Below, in pieces: positions 11,870-25,400 of a stretch of DNA of 64,000 nucleotides. This stretch comes from Incurvaria masculella. Taxonomy: Eukaryota > Arthropoda > Insecta > Lepidoptera > Incurvariidae. The notes under the pieces are model-generated. The model had not been told where the DNA came from. It saw only the letters and a list, made by a program, of their open reading frames with translations, and searched no databases. The translations under genes were made by a program, and so were the position numbers. The stretch's first letter is position 1; each line of letters begins with the position of its first letter. Where the stretch lies: positions 10,093,036-10,157,035 of the forward strand of contig OX335643.1 in NCBI GenBank assembly GCA_946894095.1. The letters run 5' to 3'.

Positions 11870-12152
11870 GAAGGTGGTATCCAGTACCTACTGGCGTCCT
11901 TAGACTCAATACAGCTGCAAGCGGTCCGTCTTGTTAGTGACCCACAACTCACCGTTGCGTTGGCCTGGAGTCCCTGAGCCACAGAGGGTTTGCGACAGGA
12001 AAACGGAATGTGGAAAGACCACCCGCCAGGTGGGACGACGACATCAAGTGCGTCGGCGGAAAGCAGTGGTTCCGTACCGCTGAGGGCCGGGAGGACTGGA
12101 GAAAAATTGGAGAGGCGTATGTCCAGCAGAATGTCCCGCAAAAACGCTAACT
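11870..12152 (+). mobile_element. RTE-like LINE, C-terminal reverse-transcriptase remnant
   Basis: One frame reads VERPPARWDDDIKCVGGKQW, then FRTAEGREDWRKIGEAYVQQ and a TAA at 12150. The GRPP.RW.DD...W...A..R..W...GEAYVQQ pattern is the characteristic end of RTE-clade ORF2. Upstream sequence is decayed (frame breaks before 11970). Confidence 0.75.
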
Positions 12153-12161
12153 GACTGACTA

Positions 12162-12319
12162 AGCCCCGGTTGCACGAAGAAACGGCTGAGTTAATCAATG
12201 TTCAAACACGTCACTTTTAGTGAACCGCATAGTTCCTTCCACACCTTCCACACAAAGTGACGTGTTTGATCATACTTTGACGTTGATTTTGATGTTTTGT
12301 TCTTTCGTGCACTCGGCCC
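12162..12319 (-). mobile_element. GGGCCGAGTGCACGAA MITE, intact copy
   Basis: Reverse-complement counterpart of 60020-60180, with the paired AACACGTCACTTT and AAAGTGACGTGTT arms inside. It lies directly after the RTE fragment. Confidence 0.8.
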
Positions 12320-12571
12320 TAAATGGCTTGATATGATAGCGATAGTCCGCAAATCTGCAATGTGCCTCGCCGAGGGTCGTTATGTGAGGTGAGGTTGATT
12401 TGGCTTTGCTGAGTACCTTGGTCTCTCAGCCACCCATATTGGGTTTTAGCTAGCTTTTAGGTTGGTAGCTTGCACTCTGACAAGCGCACATTTTGAGAAG
12501 GATATAGATAAGAAATTAAATTTTGATGCTGCAAATTAAAATTGTGCAGTTTAGATCAGTGGTCAGCCTCA
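12320..12571. other. No supported feature
   Basis: Unique sequence between repeats. Confidence 0.35.
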
Positions 12572-12938
12572 GTGGCCCAGTGGCGCGACACTTCGGCGAT
12601 CGCTCTCCGAAGTTAAGCAACGCTGGGTCCGGTCTGGTCTTGGATGGGTGACCATTCGACCGTTGACAGCGGCTGGCCGTGGTTCGGATTCCACGTTAAG
12701 CTGTAGGTCCCCTTCCTCACTTACTAGGTGGTAGGGTTTATCCCGCCCGGGTTGGTACCATCGCATTGGATGAACGATGGTCGAAGCGGAAATGAAAATT
12801 GTCCGTGTTTTCCATCCAGTTCAATGTAGCCGTGCAATATAAGGAAGGTCCTGGCATGGCACCTAGTTCCCATGTGGTGTGTTGGGCTAATACCATGACA
12901 GAATTAGCCATCCATGTCCAGTCACAAAAAAAAAAAAA
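12572..12938 (+). mobile_element. Full-length 5S-rRNA-derived SINE
   Basis: Head TGGCCCAGTGGCGCGACACT, then CCGAAGTTAAGCAACGCTGG and TCTTGGATGGGTGACC as in 5S rRNA; the body with CGCCCGGGTTGGTACCATCG; and a 13-base A tail. Differs from the 6635 copy at only a few sites by eye, except a short deletion near the tail. Confidence 0.82.
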
Positions 12939-12955
12939 GATAATTAAAAAAATAT

Positions 12956-13190
12956 GACCCGATATGGATGGTTACACCACGCCCGCTATCATGATGTTAC
13001 CCTGAAACACCGCATTTCCGAAGGCATTAACATGCCATGACCTTACATTTATGTCAGCTCGGCTAAATTGAACTGAATGGAAAATACTGAAAATTGTTTA
13101 TTGCTGCTTAGACTATTTTCATCTAATGCGATGGAACCAACCCCGGTGTGCTTGACCGTACTACTTAGTAACAATGAAAGTAGATCTATA
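12956..13190 (-). mobile_element. SINE body, diverged
   Basis: CCCGATATGGATGGTTACAC, then GCGATGGAACCAACCC and TTGACCGTACTACTTAGTAA match body blocks at much lower identity than neighbouring copies. Confidence 0.55.
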
Positions 13191-14195
13191 GTTTTCCGTG
13201 CAATACAGAGACCATGTTATAAGTAACCCCGAAAATTTTTATATTTGGCAAAATTTGCTAAATGGAGGCGCTGAGATAGGGACAAAGCCCAAAAAATACA
13301 ACAATTTGTTTATTGCAAGAGATTTTAATAGTTACAAACAAATAAACAAACACACACTTATACTTCGCGACGAATCGTCGCTTTATAAACTGAATTCATT
13401 CACTATAGTATCACTTGTTAATTGTTTCGCTTCCAAATCATGATGTTTTGCATGTAAAATGTCTGTCAATGCCAAATATCATCAGAATAACTGCGACGCT
13501 TAGCCACGATAGCGTAATAAATATACTAAGTCATGTTAAAATGTATAAATAATCTAATTACTACGCGGTGAAGTCCAGCGAAAAGTTAATTTTACCCCAC
13601 ATTTTACCGACTTCTAACATATTTGACCCCACAGCTTACTCCTTGGGCAATATAACGTGATAGTTAGTAGCTTTTTATCGACACAATACATTCTGTGATA
13701 AGTAGATATGAACCTTATCAAATTTAGTTAAGCGGTTCTAAATAATAGAATAGAATAAAATAGAATAAACGTATATTTCCTCCTTTATACGATTACATTT
13801 TAAATACAGTACATAAAAATGGGTGGACAGCTGCACCAAATCAGTTAAGCTATTGTTCTATATAGCCAAAAATCATGCAAGTAGTTAGTATGGGTAAATA
13901 AGCTCTTACGTTCTCACGACAATAATACACAAATTATCACGTGGCCTTGCCTGTCCGTAGCGGATCAGCAATGCGGAGGTGTGAACCTTCAATCGAGAAG
14001 TTCCGGACAAATTGACAGGAGACGACAGGTTGATGGCTCACCTTTGAACCCGCGAGCTGAGGTAATATAGGAACGTGTGTGTCAGCGAGCTAGGAAAGAT
14101 AGCAGTAGCGATCGAAATACGGTATCACCAGGCAGACAGTTGGCTACGAACCCGCTCACGACTGATGATCTCATGTTACACTTAAGAACCGGGAC
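13191..14195. other. No supported gene; LINE-tail-like stretch at 13740-13860
   Basis: An AATAG microsatellite at 13742-13770 is followed by sequence resembling LINE tails. The rest is unique and AT-rich. Confidence 0.35.
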
Positions 14196-14394
14196 GTTAC
14201 CATGGCAAATTAATTCGCCAGGTGAACTGGCAAGTGAGTGATTAAATCGAATGTGTACTTGAATTTCGTACAATGCTGAATCTCAAACAACGTGTTATTC
14301 GGCAGGGAACTGAAACATACCAGTGCGTAGTCCAAATGTCAGATTTTATCACTCACTTGTCGTTTCACCCCGCGACTTAATTTACCATGGTTAC
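14196..14394. mobile_element. GTTACCATGG MITE, copy A
   Basis: Ends GTTACCATGGCAAATTAATT and AATTTACCATGGTTAC are inverted. Inner GTGAACTGGCAAGTGAGTGA pairs with TCACTCACTTGTCG. Other copies are at 36569, 37373 and 42864. Confidence 0.75.
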
Positions 14395-14838
14395 CCCTAA
14401 AACACGTAAGAAATTCACATCATGCTATTAACCAATTGCCACGAATATGCGATGTTGCGCGTCCCAAGTTCGTAAGTATTAATACTAGTGGCTGCGGTGC
14501 CACCATACGAATAAGTTTATTTCGTGACTTCCACCTTTCCTTACTCCCTGGAGTCTGTAGTCGTGGTTTTAGGTCTGTTTGATTAAGCTTATTGGTCCGG
14601 TAGTGACTGTGATTGATGTTTAATAAATTATTTTGACAGGCGAGCCAATTTATTAATCGATTATCGAATGGAGCTAAAAATTATACTGTGATTAGAAACG
14701 CTCGCTAGTTCCTCATTACCCATCTGTCTATTATCGCTAGACCCGCAATGTGAATGCACCCGTAAACTGTCTACATTTATCCTACATATATGACTAATCC
14801 TGTACATCCTTAAAGTAAAAAAAATAGATTCCTTACAG
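14395..14838. other. No supported feature
   Basis: Unique sequence; ATGTTGCGCGTCCCAAGTTC at 14452 recurs near 31425 as a short dispersed repeat. Confidence 0.35.
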
Positions 14839-14883
14839 TAGTTGTTAAGCTGATGATAGCTACTATCATCAGCTTAACAACTA
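14839..14883. repeat. Perfect hairpin, 21-bp arms and 3-nt loop
   Basis: TAGTTGTTAAGCTGATGATA (+G) at 14839-14859 is exactly inverted at 14863-14883. Confidence 0.9.
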
Positions 14884-15154
14884 TGTATGTATGGTGTACA
14901 TTATACAGCCCTCCCAAATACATAGATAGATAAAGTGTATCGAGTCAAAATAAAAATAAAATATGTTTAATAATTGTAATACACCCAAATAAATGCACCT
15001 GCATAGTAACCCAGTAAATCTGGTGGAAAAATAGTGGTATACCTTGAAACAAGCCATTTTTTTTAAAAGCCTAATGTCAACAAAAATGGGTGCTTTGATT
15101 GTCTGCGGCTCTAGAATGAGGGATGGAAGTTCCGCAGAGCAGCGGCCATGTAGT
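14884..15154. other. No supported feature
   Basis: AT-rich unique sequence. Confidence 0.35.
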
Positions 15155-15545
15155 GTTTTTATGTAACTGGACATGGATGACTACTATCAAGCAGACCGTT
15201 AGATATTAACCTAACACACCACATGGGAGCTAGGTGCCATGCCAGAACCTTCCTTGTATTGCTCGGCTACATTGAACTGGGTGGAAAATACGGACAATTT
15301 TCATTGCCGCTTCGACCATCGTTCATTCAATGCGATGGTATCAACCCGGGCGGGACTATCCTTACCACCTAGTAAGAAAGGGGACCTACAGTTTTACGTG
15401 GAATCCGAACCACGGCCAGTCTCAACGGTTGAAAATGGTCACCCCAACCCAACCGCGTACACAGGTGCTTTACCAAGCTTATTGCTTCGCAAGGCGTCGC
15501 AGAACATACTGAGCAACCCTACAAACAGGGCTCAGGGACCGACAA
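15155..15545 (-). mobile_element. SINE, diverged 5S-type head
   Basis: Body as in other copies (CCATGCCAGAACCTTCCTTG, CAACCCGGGCGGG). The head region on the minus strand reads GCGACGCCTTGCGAAGCAAT and GGTTGGGGTGACC, a subfamily related to the copy at 54845. Confidence 0.65.
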
Positions 15546-16009
15546 GACTCGGCGCTGTATTGAGTCCAAGGACGCAAACAAATACTGTATACTACCTTTT
15601 CAAATGTGGCCATACTTTTCGATCACCGGCCTTATATGTCTTTGTAAAGAAGTAGTTGCACCCATAAGTTGTACCGGTGAATTTTTTTGGTTGAAAATTT
15701 GTTGAGTGGAAATACATGTTGCGCCATCTAGGTCGAATCATTAGAAACAGTGATTTGTTGTCAAGTGACACCACCGATGCCCGTATTTTTGCTGACGATA
15801 ATATTGTCGTCAGAATTGTTCTACTAGCAACCAGCATCCTTTTGTTTAATTTCCTCGAAAAGTATTTCAATCCTATAATTAAATGTTAAATTAGAAAATT
15901 CTCATTATCCAAAGGCTTTCATTGCGCCTCAAAGTTATTAAATGGACTATTAGCTGCTGGTTGCTAAAATGCAGTTCACCTCGGCTGTCAGATTACTATC
16001 AGCTGTGTG
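15546..16009. other. Setd3 upstream region, no repeat recognised
   Basis: Unique sequence. No TATA box is seen close to the likely start. Confidence 0.35.
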
Positions 16010-16015
16010 TCAGTT
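16010..16015 (+). promoter_or_regulatory. Possible arthropod initiator for Setd3
   Basis: TCAGTT matches the arthropod initiator and lies 130 bases upstream of the chosen ATG. No TATA box is visible. If transcription starts here, the upstream in-frame ATG at 16033 is inside the mRNA. Confidence 0.25.
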
Positions 16016-16140
16016 GTCACGCAAAGTGACCTATGAAAGTGACATCTTACGTGTTGTGTGGAAATGGATATATTTTTTTGAGATTTATTTTTAGACACAA
16101 TTTGCTTTTGATTTTCCTTAAACCTAACAGAAAATCAATC

Positions 16141-16444
16141 ATGGGGAGAAAATCTCAAGCCAAGCAGGGCCCGAAAAAGAGTGGTTCGGAGAAGGAACGG
16201 GCGCGCGGTGCGCGGCACCTATCCGCGCTCTGCGAGCGGCTGCTCCGCTTGACGAGTGTGTTGCCGGGCGCAGAGGGCGCTGGCGGCACGAGCGCATGGG
16301 AGCGCCACGAGGCGGCCGCGCGTCTGCTCACCGAGGTGGCGGCGCTGGAGCGCGGCGCGCGCGGCAAGTGGCCGCCGCGGGACGGACAGAAAACTCTCGC
16401 AGCCTTCACGGAGTGGCTGGCCGCCCAAGGAGCTCAGTTCGAAG
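16141..16444 (+). CDS. Setd3: Setd3 exon 1 (residues 1-101)
   Basis: Begins ATGGGGAGAAAA and ends GAAG|GTACAT, leaving one base (phase 1). It is GC-rich against an AT-rich background and encodes a Lys/Arg/Ala-rich N-terminus followed by two helices and the start of the LSMT-like fold (FTEWLAAQGAQFE). The frame is open upstream to another ATG at 16033, which would add 36 mostly hydrophobic residues. That start has a weaker context and no family support. Confidence 0.93.
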
Positions 16445-19400
16445 GTACATTTGTTCTCAGATCTTCATCCCGATTTTTATTAACATTAGCAACTCTTACA
16501 ATGCAGCCTTGTCATTACCAGTGACCGTCTTTCACCCCTGGCATGCTTTTATTAAGTGTGGAGCTATAAAGTTTTGCAGGTCTAAAGGAGCGTAACCATA
16601 TCGAGCCGGCGAACTCCCCAAAAATCAAACCTCTGGTGACGCTAGTGGACTGTATGGCTGACTAAAGCGTCTATGATTGAGCCTAACTTAACTTTGTTTT
16701 GTTTTTCATAGAATAAGTAATTAAGATTAAGTAAAATAATAAAAACAACGGCATATTCATGGTTCAGGGTGGTTTGAATGAAACTATAGTGAGGTGTTGT
16801 GTCTGCAAAGATTTCTGACCACATTTTACTGGGCCCCACTCGATTGAATGTCCAAAACAACATTGACCCGAGCTTCGCTTCGGTGAATGTTCAAAACGAC
16901 AGACCCGGGTATCTCAGTTAGCATCAAATGTTTTTATGCAACCCTTGTGGCCTGCGGAACTTTAAAAACCCTTTTGGTCAATTCCAGGTGTGGAGATCGC
17001 CCCATTCCCTGGCTACGGGCTCGGCTTGCGCGTTACGAAGCCGTTTGCGGCGGGTGCCCCGCTCTTGTCCGTGCCGCGCCACCTCATGATGACGGAGAGC
17101 GATGCGCGCGTGTCCGCGCTCGCTCCCTTCGCGCAGAGCGATCCCGTACTCCAGAATATGCCCAATGTCACGCTCGCACTCTTTCTGCTGATGGAGAAAT
17201 TTAATCCAGGTCTGTACCCCTCGAGATCCTCACTTGCTGGTTATATCTACATGAAATACCCAAAAAAATATTGCGTATAAGTTGTAATAAATTAATGTTT
17301 GCTGGGTTCCGGTATTTTATGAAATAATAATATGGTTGACAACATTTTCCTTTGTGATTGCTCCCCAATGTAATTGTGAAAATTTAATTCATAACATTTC
17401 AAGGTATAATTTTTTTAATTTGTTTATTTCATGTTTTTTTACTAAGCATAATGTGTTGCTAATGAATCAAATTAATCTCGATATATAACAATCAATTGCT
17501 GTGTGTTTTTCTCTCTAAATCTCGAGAACGGTTCAACCGATTTAAATCATTTTTATTTTGTTTTGTTCGCCTCAGTACTGGGGTGGTTTAGAAATACAAT
17601 TGGACCCGGTAGGCGGAGCTCTTGCCGAGATATTGACTCGAGCAAAGCAGGGCAACTTAGCTAGTCATCGTATTGATGACATAAACAGTTTCTTTGTTTT
17701 CCTTTTGACTACTGACTGAAATAAAACATCATTAATTACTTTTTAAGTTTTACAGCTACATGTTTCATTAGGTGTACCCATCACGTTAAGGTTTTCCTGT
17801 GCAATTTCTTTGTTAATAATAAATAATAATTTAGTAAGTGAATAAAATAATTGAAAACTGTTTGCAGAGTCATTCTGGAAGCCTTACCTGGACGTGCTGC
17901 CGGAGACTTATAGCATGGTGCTCTACTTCACACCTGAGGAACTTCAGGAGCTAAAGGTGGAGACAGACCAGTATATTTGTTTTTAATTATAGCTACCTCA
18001 ACAAGTATACAGAATTTCATCATCTCATTTCAATTTAATTTAATTTCACATAGTGTGAAGGAACATGTCATAAATCTAGGCTTGCCATGAATTCGATATA
18101 AATTCATATCGCATGTAAACAAATATTTTTGGACGTACAAATTAAGCTGTACAGTAGTAACTGTGGTCTGTGACCGTTGACTTGGAATTTGAGTTATTCT
18201 TTGGTGCATAATTCTTTTCTGATTAGATTCTACGGCGGCATCGCAGTCGCCATTGTATACCTGAATAGGTGGATGAAATATATATATTTAAAAAGTGATA
18301 ATTTTGCTAATCGCATCAATATATTGGTGGACCTAAGCTCCATAAGACCTTATCTGACTAAACGCAGTAACTTTTGCAAGACCATAATATTATTGCTTTC
18401 AAACCATTTGTTTGTGTACGAATTCATAAATGATCTAAACAACTTGGGATTGGTATGGATGATCTATACATGTGTACATGCACAATTTGTTTGCACCAAC
18501 TGTGCGAGCTACCATAGTACTCGGAGGATTGACATTTTCTGTGCATAACGTGTGTGTTAGCATGACTTAAATTTGTACAAAAACTCATCCAATTTACGGA
18601 TAGTCCTAAAGAAGATATAATCATTGGAAAGAATATTCTAAGAAGTCACGACATTTTTGGTTACGATAAGGCAAATGGCTGAAACTGGGTTCACAGGTTA
18701 GAAACCTACCCTTTGATGCTAAATATGTCGGTCTGCCCGCGCCAAGCCTGGCTTGATTGGCTTATCGAAGTAATATTTCTGCTTGACAGGACAAATTATA
18801 GGTCTGACAAATTACATAAAACAGTGTGCTCAGCTACTAGTAGTAAGAGCCTAAAGGGGGTGAATCTGTATATGGAAGTGAACATTTATTTAACATTTTC
18901 ATTTTTTTTGGTCTTTCAAATTGAAGTTCAATGTTAAATTGCATGCATTAAAACTTTCCCTCTCGGCTCTGGCTACTGGGAGCTTGTGCATGGTATATAA
19001 CAGACGATTTTAGAAATAAACGTTTTTGTCATATAAACTGGATAAAAATTGTGGATTGATGGGATCAATGGGATAAGACCATTCTGCAATGTAAACTGTA
19101 ATCCGTCATCTCTTGAGGCATAGACAAAGGATAGTAGGGATAGACTGCTAACATTATACACGTACAAAACTCGCTAAACACTTCATATTTTCGCTGGTAC
19201 TATGACTTTTCTAACCAGCGCCATTTCCCGTCACTGCCAGAACTAATTATGTTGGCCTAAGTTAAATTTTGCCTAGGCAGGCATGATGATAATTTTACAT
19301 TTTAACTATAAATTAGATGATGTGAAATTTCATTGATATTCATTGGTTTGTATTTAATGTATTCTCAAATGTGAATTGCAACGCCATCTGTTGACTTTTA

Positions 19401-22400
19401 TTGTCTCTATTCAACACTTGTATGACTTTAGAAATCTTTCCCTGCTATTATTTATCTATGCTTGACGTAACGTACTTGATGTGGTTTGTATCATTTCAGC
19501 CATCGCCCGTGTTCAATCAGGCGCTGAAATTATGCCGCAGTATAGCTAGGCAGTACTCGTACCTTTATGAAAAGATACACTCTGGACTCCCCGGCACAGA
19601 GGCATTACGCGAAATCTTCACTTATGATCATTACCGGTAAGTTTAAATTGCTTTGTTGCCCTTCCCCTCTTCTACTATCACTCAATGCACAACAGGCAGA
19701 ATGTACCCATTCACTGGCGATATTCCTTAAATAAGATCCAACCGATCCTATAGAACCTTTATCCAATTGTAGTGCATTACATTCCATTTCCATTACGTAT
19801 GCCCCCAAAATATAGCTTAGGTCTTCCAGCCATTGAACCTAACTGCACTTTGATCCTGCGAATATAAATTGTTTCCTGCACACTCCTAAATTATTTTTTC
19901 ATATTAATCATACGCAACAATGCCAAATAAAACCATCAAGTAAGTAATTTATGATCTTATCTATTTATCATTACATCCAACTTATTAATACCTACCCATA
20001 CAAATATACAAAAAATATCTTTGACATGTCACATTGCACTCGACCAAACTTAGAAGTAAAACATCATTACTACATAATACTGAAAACCTCCCAGAGGTCA
20101 GGATAGTTCCAAGTGAAGGAAATAAATAATATTAACAACCAAAAAGGATACATACTAAAAGAGTTAACCCTACTTAATTAAACATTGATATTTATATTTT
20201 AGATATTATAATATGTAAAAGCAGTGTTCATTTCAAGGGAAAGTTATCCATGTGATTTCTTGGCAAAATTATCATACATTCAATAACTATCCGAGAAAAA
20301 CTACTGTCAATCTATTTACCATTTATATCATGCAGTTAGTTAGAATATTTAATCATTAAAATGAGCAATTCTTAATAATTCACAGGTACAAATAGCACAA
20401 AAATATTATTTATAATGTGCACAAAGAGGTTGGTGATAATGCAGTGGACATTGGAGTGGAAACCAAAATATTGGCATGTTTTTCAAGTACATTCTACATG
20501 TACAATAAGATTTTTGTATCGTCTTACATCGTATTTAAAAGTACGTAACTACAAATTGTTTTTGTTAATTATTCGGTATGCAATAATTGTCTGTTTCATT
20601 TTTAAAAAGATGCATTTTTGCCAAAGTACCTAACAAGCAACAACACTCCTAATACACAATTTAGAAATTCAAAGATATAACCTGTAGTCAAATTATAACT
20701 TCCAACTGTAAATTTTGACGTTTGTCCTTATATTGAATGTCAAAGTTAAAACTGGAAGAAATACTTTGACTGAGCTAAGCTAAAGAAATATCTGTGCATT
20801 TCAACCTTAAACACTTTTAAGAACGGCCCGTAAGTTATGCTCCCCATACAAACGTAGTTTACTAATCATTTGAAAATCACTGTTCCAATTGAATTGATAT
20901 TTAATATTTATTATTATTCAACAAATATCTGTGTCTGCATGTTGTTGTTTTTTTCATAAATCCAAACAGAATCAAATGAAAGCAAAAACAAAATCTTCAT
21001 ACTATTTTTGTTTTCTATGTGGTTTGACCCAGCATACATTAACCGAAAAAACAAAGACATGCAGACACAGATATTCGTTCCCTGATAGTAGATACCAAAA
21101 ATCAAGTAATTTGGATCAGTGGTTTTCAAATTATTAGTAAACTACGTTTGTATGGGAGACGAAATTTTCTGATGCTTACGGGCCCACCTTAAGTCACATG
21201 TGTACATATTTAGTGAAAACCTACACTTCCTCAACACAATTTAACAACACCTTCAGTATTCAGTTTATAGAATGCAAGGTTTATCTACTTCAGATATTCT
21301 CTCAAAAAATTAACTTTGTTTGTCAAACCTCTGACTGAAAAGTTAAAAAAATAACTATAAAGTGATAAACCTTTTCTATCGAATCAAAACATATCACACA
21401 CTTAATACCTCTGTCCTACCGCGACGAATGATTCTTGCAATCTTTCTATTGAAAGGGCTTGTGCAATGTATCCCACATGTATTCGGGACTCTCCTTTCCA
21501 GTCTGAGAGTCCAGCGTATTCATTGTAAAGCCATTAGAAGACGCCAGCATAGGACTCATACTGCGAGTGCTGCAATTTCGATTCGACTTTCGATTCTCGA
21601 AAACAGGTGTCGGAATTCTTTCGTTATTCTTCTGTAGAATCGCTTTTCGTTGCTTTCTCCATTTGCAGCCGATGTAGGTCATAATGAAAAGTACTATGGT
21701 GAGTCCAACTATGGCAGCACTGGCGATGGTAGCGGAACGCACCCCGCTAGGAAACTTTTCAAGGAATCCCTGATGATCGTCGGGTTGGTCAATATGTTGG
21801 AACATGTTTACTTCGAGTTTCTCGTTGATGGACTGAGCCAAGTTGTCCAATTCGTTGAGTTGCTGGAGATCTTCTAGAACAATCAAGCCATCGCCGTCCA
21901 CATCTCGCTCGGGGTAGGTTTTACCTGTTGTGATTGTAGTACCTGTAATAGTTAAATTTAGAACTGAGTAAATTTTTATTCATACCATAATAAGTTATTT
22001 ACTACACAAAAATAAAAAAAAGATCAGCAATTCGAAAATACAAAGTATTTACAAAGACTTGCTCTAAGATTGGCAGGAAACATTTATTTATGAAATGTCC
22101 TAATACGTATGTAGGTCCACAGAGCAGAAAACTTCGTAGAAATTAATTAAATAATATAATCAGTAATTGTTAAATAATCTGACTTATTGTATAAATTTGT
22201 CAAATAGCACTTCAAATATTTCATTTTCTCACCCTGTGTTGTTGAACTTGCATCAATTTCACGATTTGTCACCTCATCGCTTTTCATATCACTGGTTTGT
22301 AAAATAGGTAAGTTGTTCAGTAAATGATCAGATGTTCTTAGGGAATCAACCATTGATCTTCCTTCACGCATATTGTAGTCAGTTGTATTGAGACTCATTA

Positions 22401-25400
22401 CAGAGGTGAAGTAAGCTGTACCTTCGGAATCCTTTTTAATGTTGTTTTCAAACTTTGCTTTGCTGTTTGCAAATTCATTGAATAAAGCTATTATTCCTAG
22501 GTTCTCCCCATTTTCGTTGATGTTCCTTCCGTAATCAACAATAAGTGGTATGTTGGTGAATGGTGCAGAATATGTGTTCTGACTTGGGACTTTTACTGTT
22601 GGGTCGTGTGAGTTGGCTTCGAGCAAAGCTCGCAGTGGATATGTTTCCTTTGATATGGGCTCTATGAGTGACTTGGACAAAAATGGTTCAGGTGCGTTGG
22701 GTTCCCGTGAAGTGTTGTGGAAGATGTCGGCTAGATGAATTTGGCTCGATCCCCTTTCTCGATGTTCCACCAATTCATTTATGGTCATATTACGCTCAGA
22801 GAGGATTTTGGCTAGCCGTGCACCTCCTGTTAATAAAGTTACATTATTATTTAAATATTGCAGATATTTTACGTTTACAATCTTATGTTATTGACTGAAA
22901 TTATTACTTACCATGCATATCTTTAAATACTTCTAAGATCTCTGCTTTTGCACTCTCCTCGGTAGTTGCTGCCGGCAAGATGTTTCTCGCTACTGCAATA
23001 GAGGGCCTCGCTCGTACAGTCGTGTATTTTGATTGTATTATTGCAGTTTTTTTAACAGGTTCTTCCATTATATTTTCTTGTACTAGGTCATTTAATATGT
23101 TATCTGCGTCAATATTAGTGGATTCTACAGTAAATAAATCTGGTAAGTCATTTTCTGTGGTTGTAGAAGTGGGCAGTTCAGTTGTTTGCAATTTTGTTAT
23201 GAATTCAGAAGCTGAGACTAAATTTGACATTCCAAATAATTCTTGAACTGGGATTTCTTCAGCATTTTTTGGTATAATAGCTTTATTCCTAATTCTCTTT
23301 TTTCTAAGTCGGTTGTTTATTGCTTGTTGCCGCAATTCTGAGTTAGTTGTTAAAAGCTTTGGTCTCAAAGCTGGAATCAAAACTTTTGGCTTCACTATTT
23401 CATGGTCATTAACATTTTGGTTTTCGGTTCTTTCAATGTTTTCTTCTGCTCTTTCGGTCTGTAACTCTTTAGTCGTTGTAGTAGGGAGAGTAGTTGTTAT
23501 TTCTTCAGTGGTCGTCATAATGTATACATTTGTAGTTGTTACTTTACCACTAGTTTCATTTGATAGCTCTACATCAATGGTATTTTCATTTTCTTGAAAT
23601 GGAGTTGGCTCTGGGGTTGTTAGGTTTTCTTTTCTTCTGGGATGTGAAGACATGAAATTGTAGCTTGGCCGTATCCTTATCATTGAACTTTCATTGTGAG
23701 GGTTTCTAATTCTCTGACGAATGTTTCTTCGTGTTCCTGATGGAGGCAATCGTCTTCTCGGAAATTCACTAGTCTTATTGTCTTTTGAATTTAATTGTAT
23801 TTGAGATTGACTGTCTTCTTTCTTCTGGTAGTGTTTTACCGTTAGATGTTGTCTTGATAAAGGCTTTATTGAAATATCCGATTCTGTGGTAGTGGTTGCA
23901 TTAATATCCTGTGCAGCTGTGTGATTATCATTGCGAACGACCGTGGAATCATGAATATTGCTTATTTCTTCAGTTTCTAAATGATCTATTTTCTGATCGC
24001 TACCCTTGTCTTCACTGTATGAATCCTCTAAAATAACCATACTATCTGATTTAAGTGCAGATATAGCGTTTTGTTTTCCATTTAATAAGTCAGACAGAGA
24101 TAGATTACGCTGCTGTAATAACTCACTTAGACTCAAGCCTCCGGATTGCTTTAAAAGCTCTTTTATTTTCGAGGTTCCTTCCGATGATTGCTCCTGAAAC
24201 AAATATTATATGACATCACATGCTCATTAACGTGGGCTTGTAAGTATTAAAAATTAACACTCTCTTTACAAAAAAACAATTAAAAACCCAGTTTCACCCG
24301 TTAAGCAGGTTGGTCACATTTCGAAAGATTTATTCCGACCTGCTCTATCTAAGCGACGCACTATCAGACTCCCTGGGATTGGCCAAAAATACTTTTAGTT
24401 CATATTATCCTAGAGTATGAAATAATTTTTTTCATAAAATAGATAGAACGAAGTTTTATGCCCCGAGAGATATTTTTTTTTAGCTCCATTATTTTTCAAT
24501 ATGATCCTAAAGTTTAGTGTTTTAGTAAATAATTTAGAGCGCTCGCGCGCTCTCCAGGTAGATAACTTGTAATAAAAAAAAACTTATCTTACATTAAAAT
24601 GTTATATTCCATTTGAAAAGGTGATTCTCTATCTTTAAATTTTTTAAGATTATCTTCATAAAGTCGCTAATTAATTAAAGAATAATAACTAAGCATAAGG
24701 TCGCTAATTAATTAAAGAATAATAACTAAACTTATTATTAAAAAGTAACTTTTTCCTGTTTAACTAAAGTTTTATCTATTTCCAGGGTTTGCCCGGGCTC
24801 AGGTAAATACCATATCACAAAGGAAACTTAAACACCTTTATAAAACAATATAGGTTAGAGTTCATTTCATTGCATTTCTATGTCAAAATTACATGTTTGT
24901 GCATAAGGGTCCGATTAGAATGTTCTAACCAGTATCAGTGTTTTTAGGGTTCCGTACCCTAAGGGTACCAAACCTATTACTAAGCCTACACTGTCTGTCC
25001 GTCCGTCCGTCTGTCACAGGGCTGTATGTCATAAACCGTAAGGCCAACCTAGGTTATTGTCCCATGGTGCGACGTCGGGCTCTGGCTATCTCGTTTCAAT
25101 CGCAAAAATTGGTCAAAAATGTTCAGGTATAAGGGCGATCTTAACTGTTCCAATTTATAGACAAACCTGCTTGATATTTTGGTATCTAATGGCAGGCAAC
25201 CAATATATGTTTCTGCATTTTTTTGTTTTTTCGTTAAATATAATCTGTATCAAAACACAGAGAAAACTAAATGTGAATGAAGAATTTCCTTTTACTGAAG
25301 GCTGACTCTGTTTTCGTTATTAAAAAACGGAAACGGGCATTAAGTTTTCAAGTAAATTAGAAAATTGGGAATTCGTAAACTAGGGCCCACCTCAAGAAAT

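Noticed and set aside
12572..12700. Functional 5S rRNA gene
   Set aside because: Only the middle and 3' part resembles 5S rRNA, the 5' third does not, and the segment continues into a SINE body with an A tail seen in many copies.
1..16000. Protein-coding gene upstream of Setd3
   Set aside because: No frame shows a recognisable domain or a set of compatible splice sites; the region is explained by repeats and AT-rich unique DNA.
16155..16595. Open frames in other phases and on the opposite strand of Setd3 exon 1
   Set aside because: They are shadows caused by high GC content of the real exon.
22980..24197. Plus-strand frames over exon 3 of the nested gene
   Set aside because: They mirror the long minus-strand exon that has correct splice sites and protein features.
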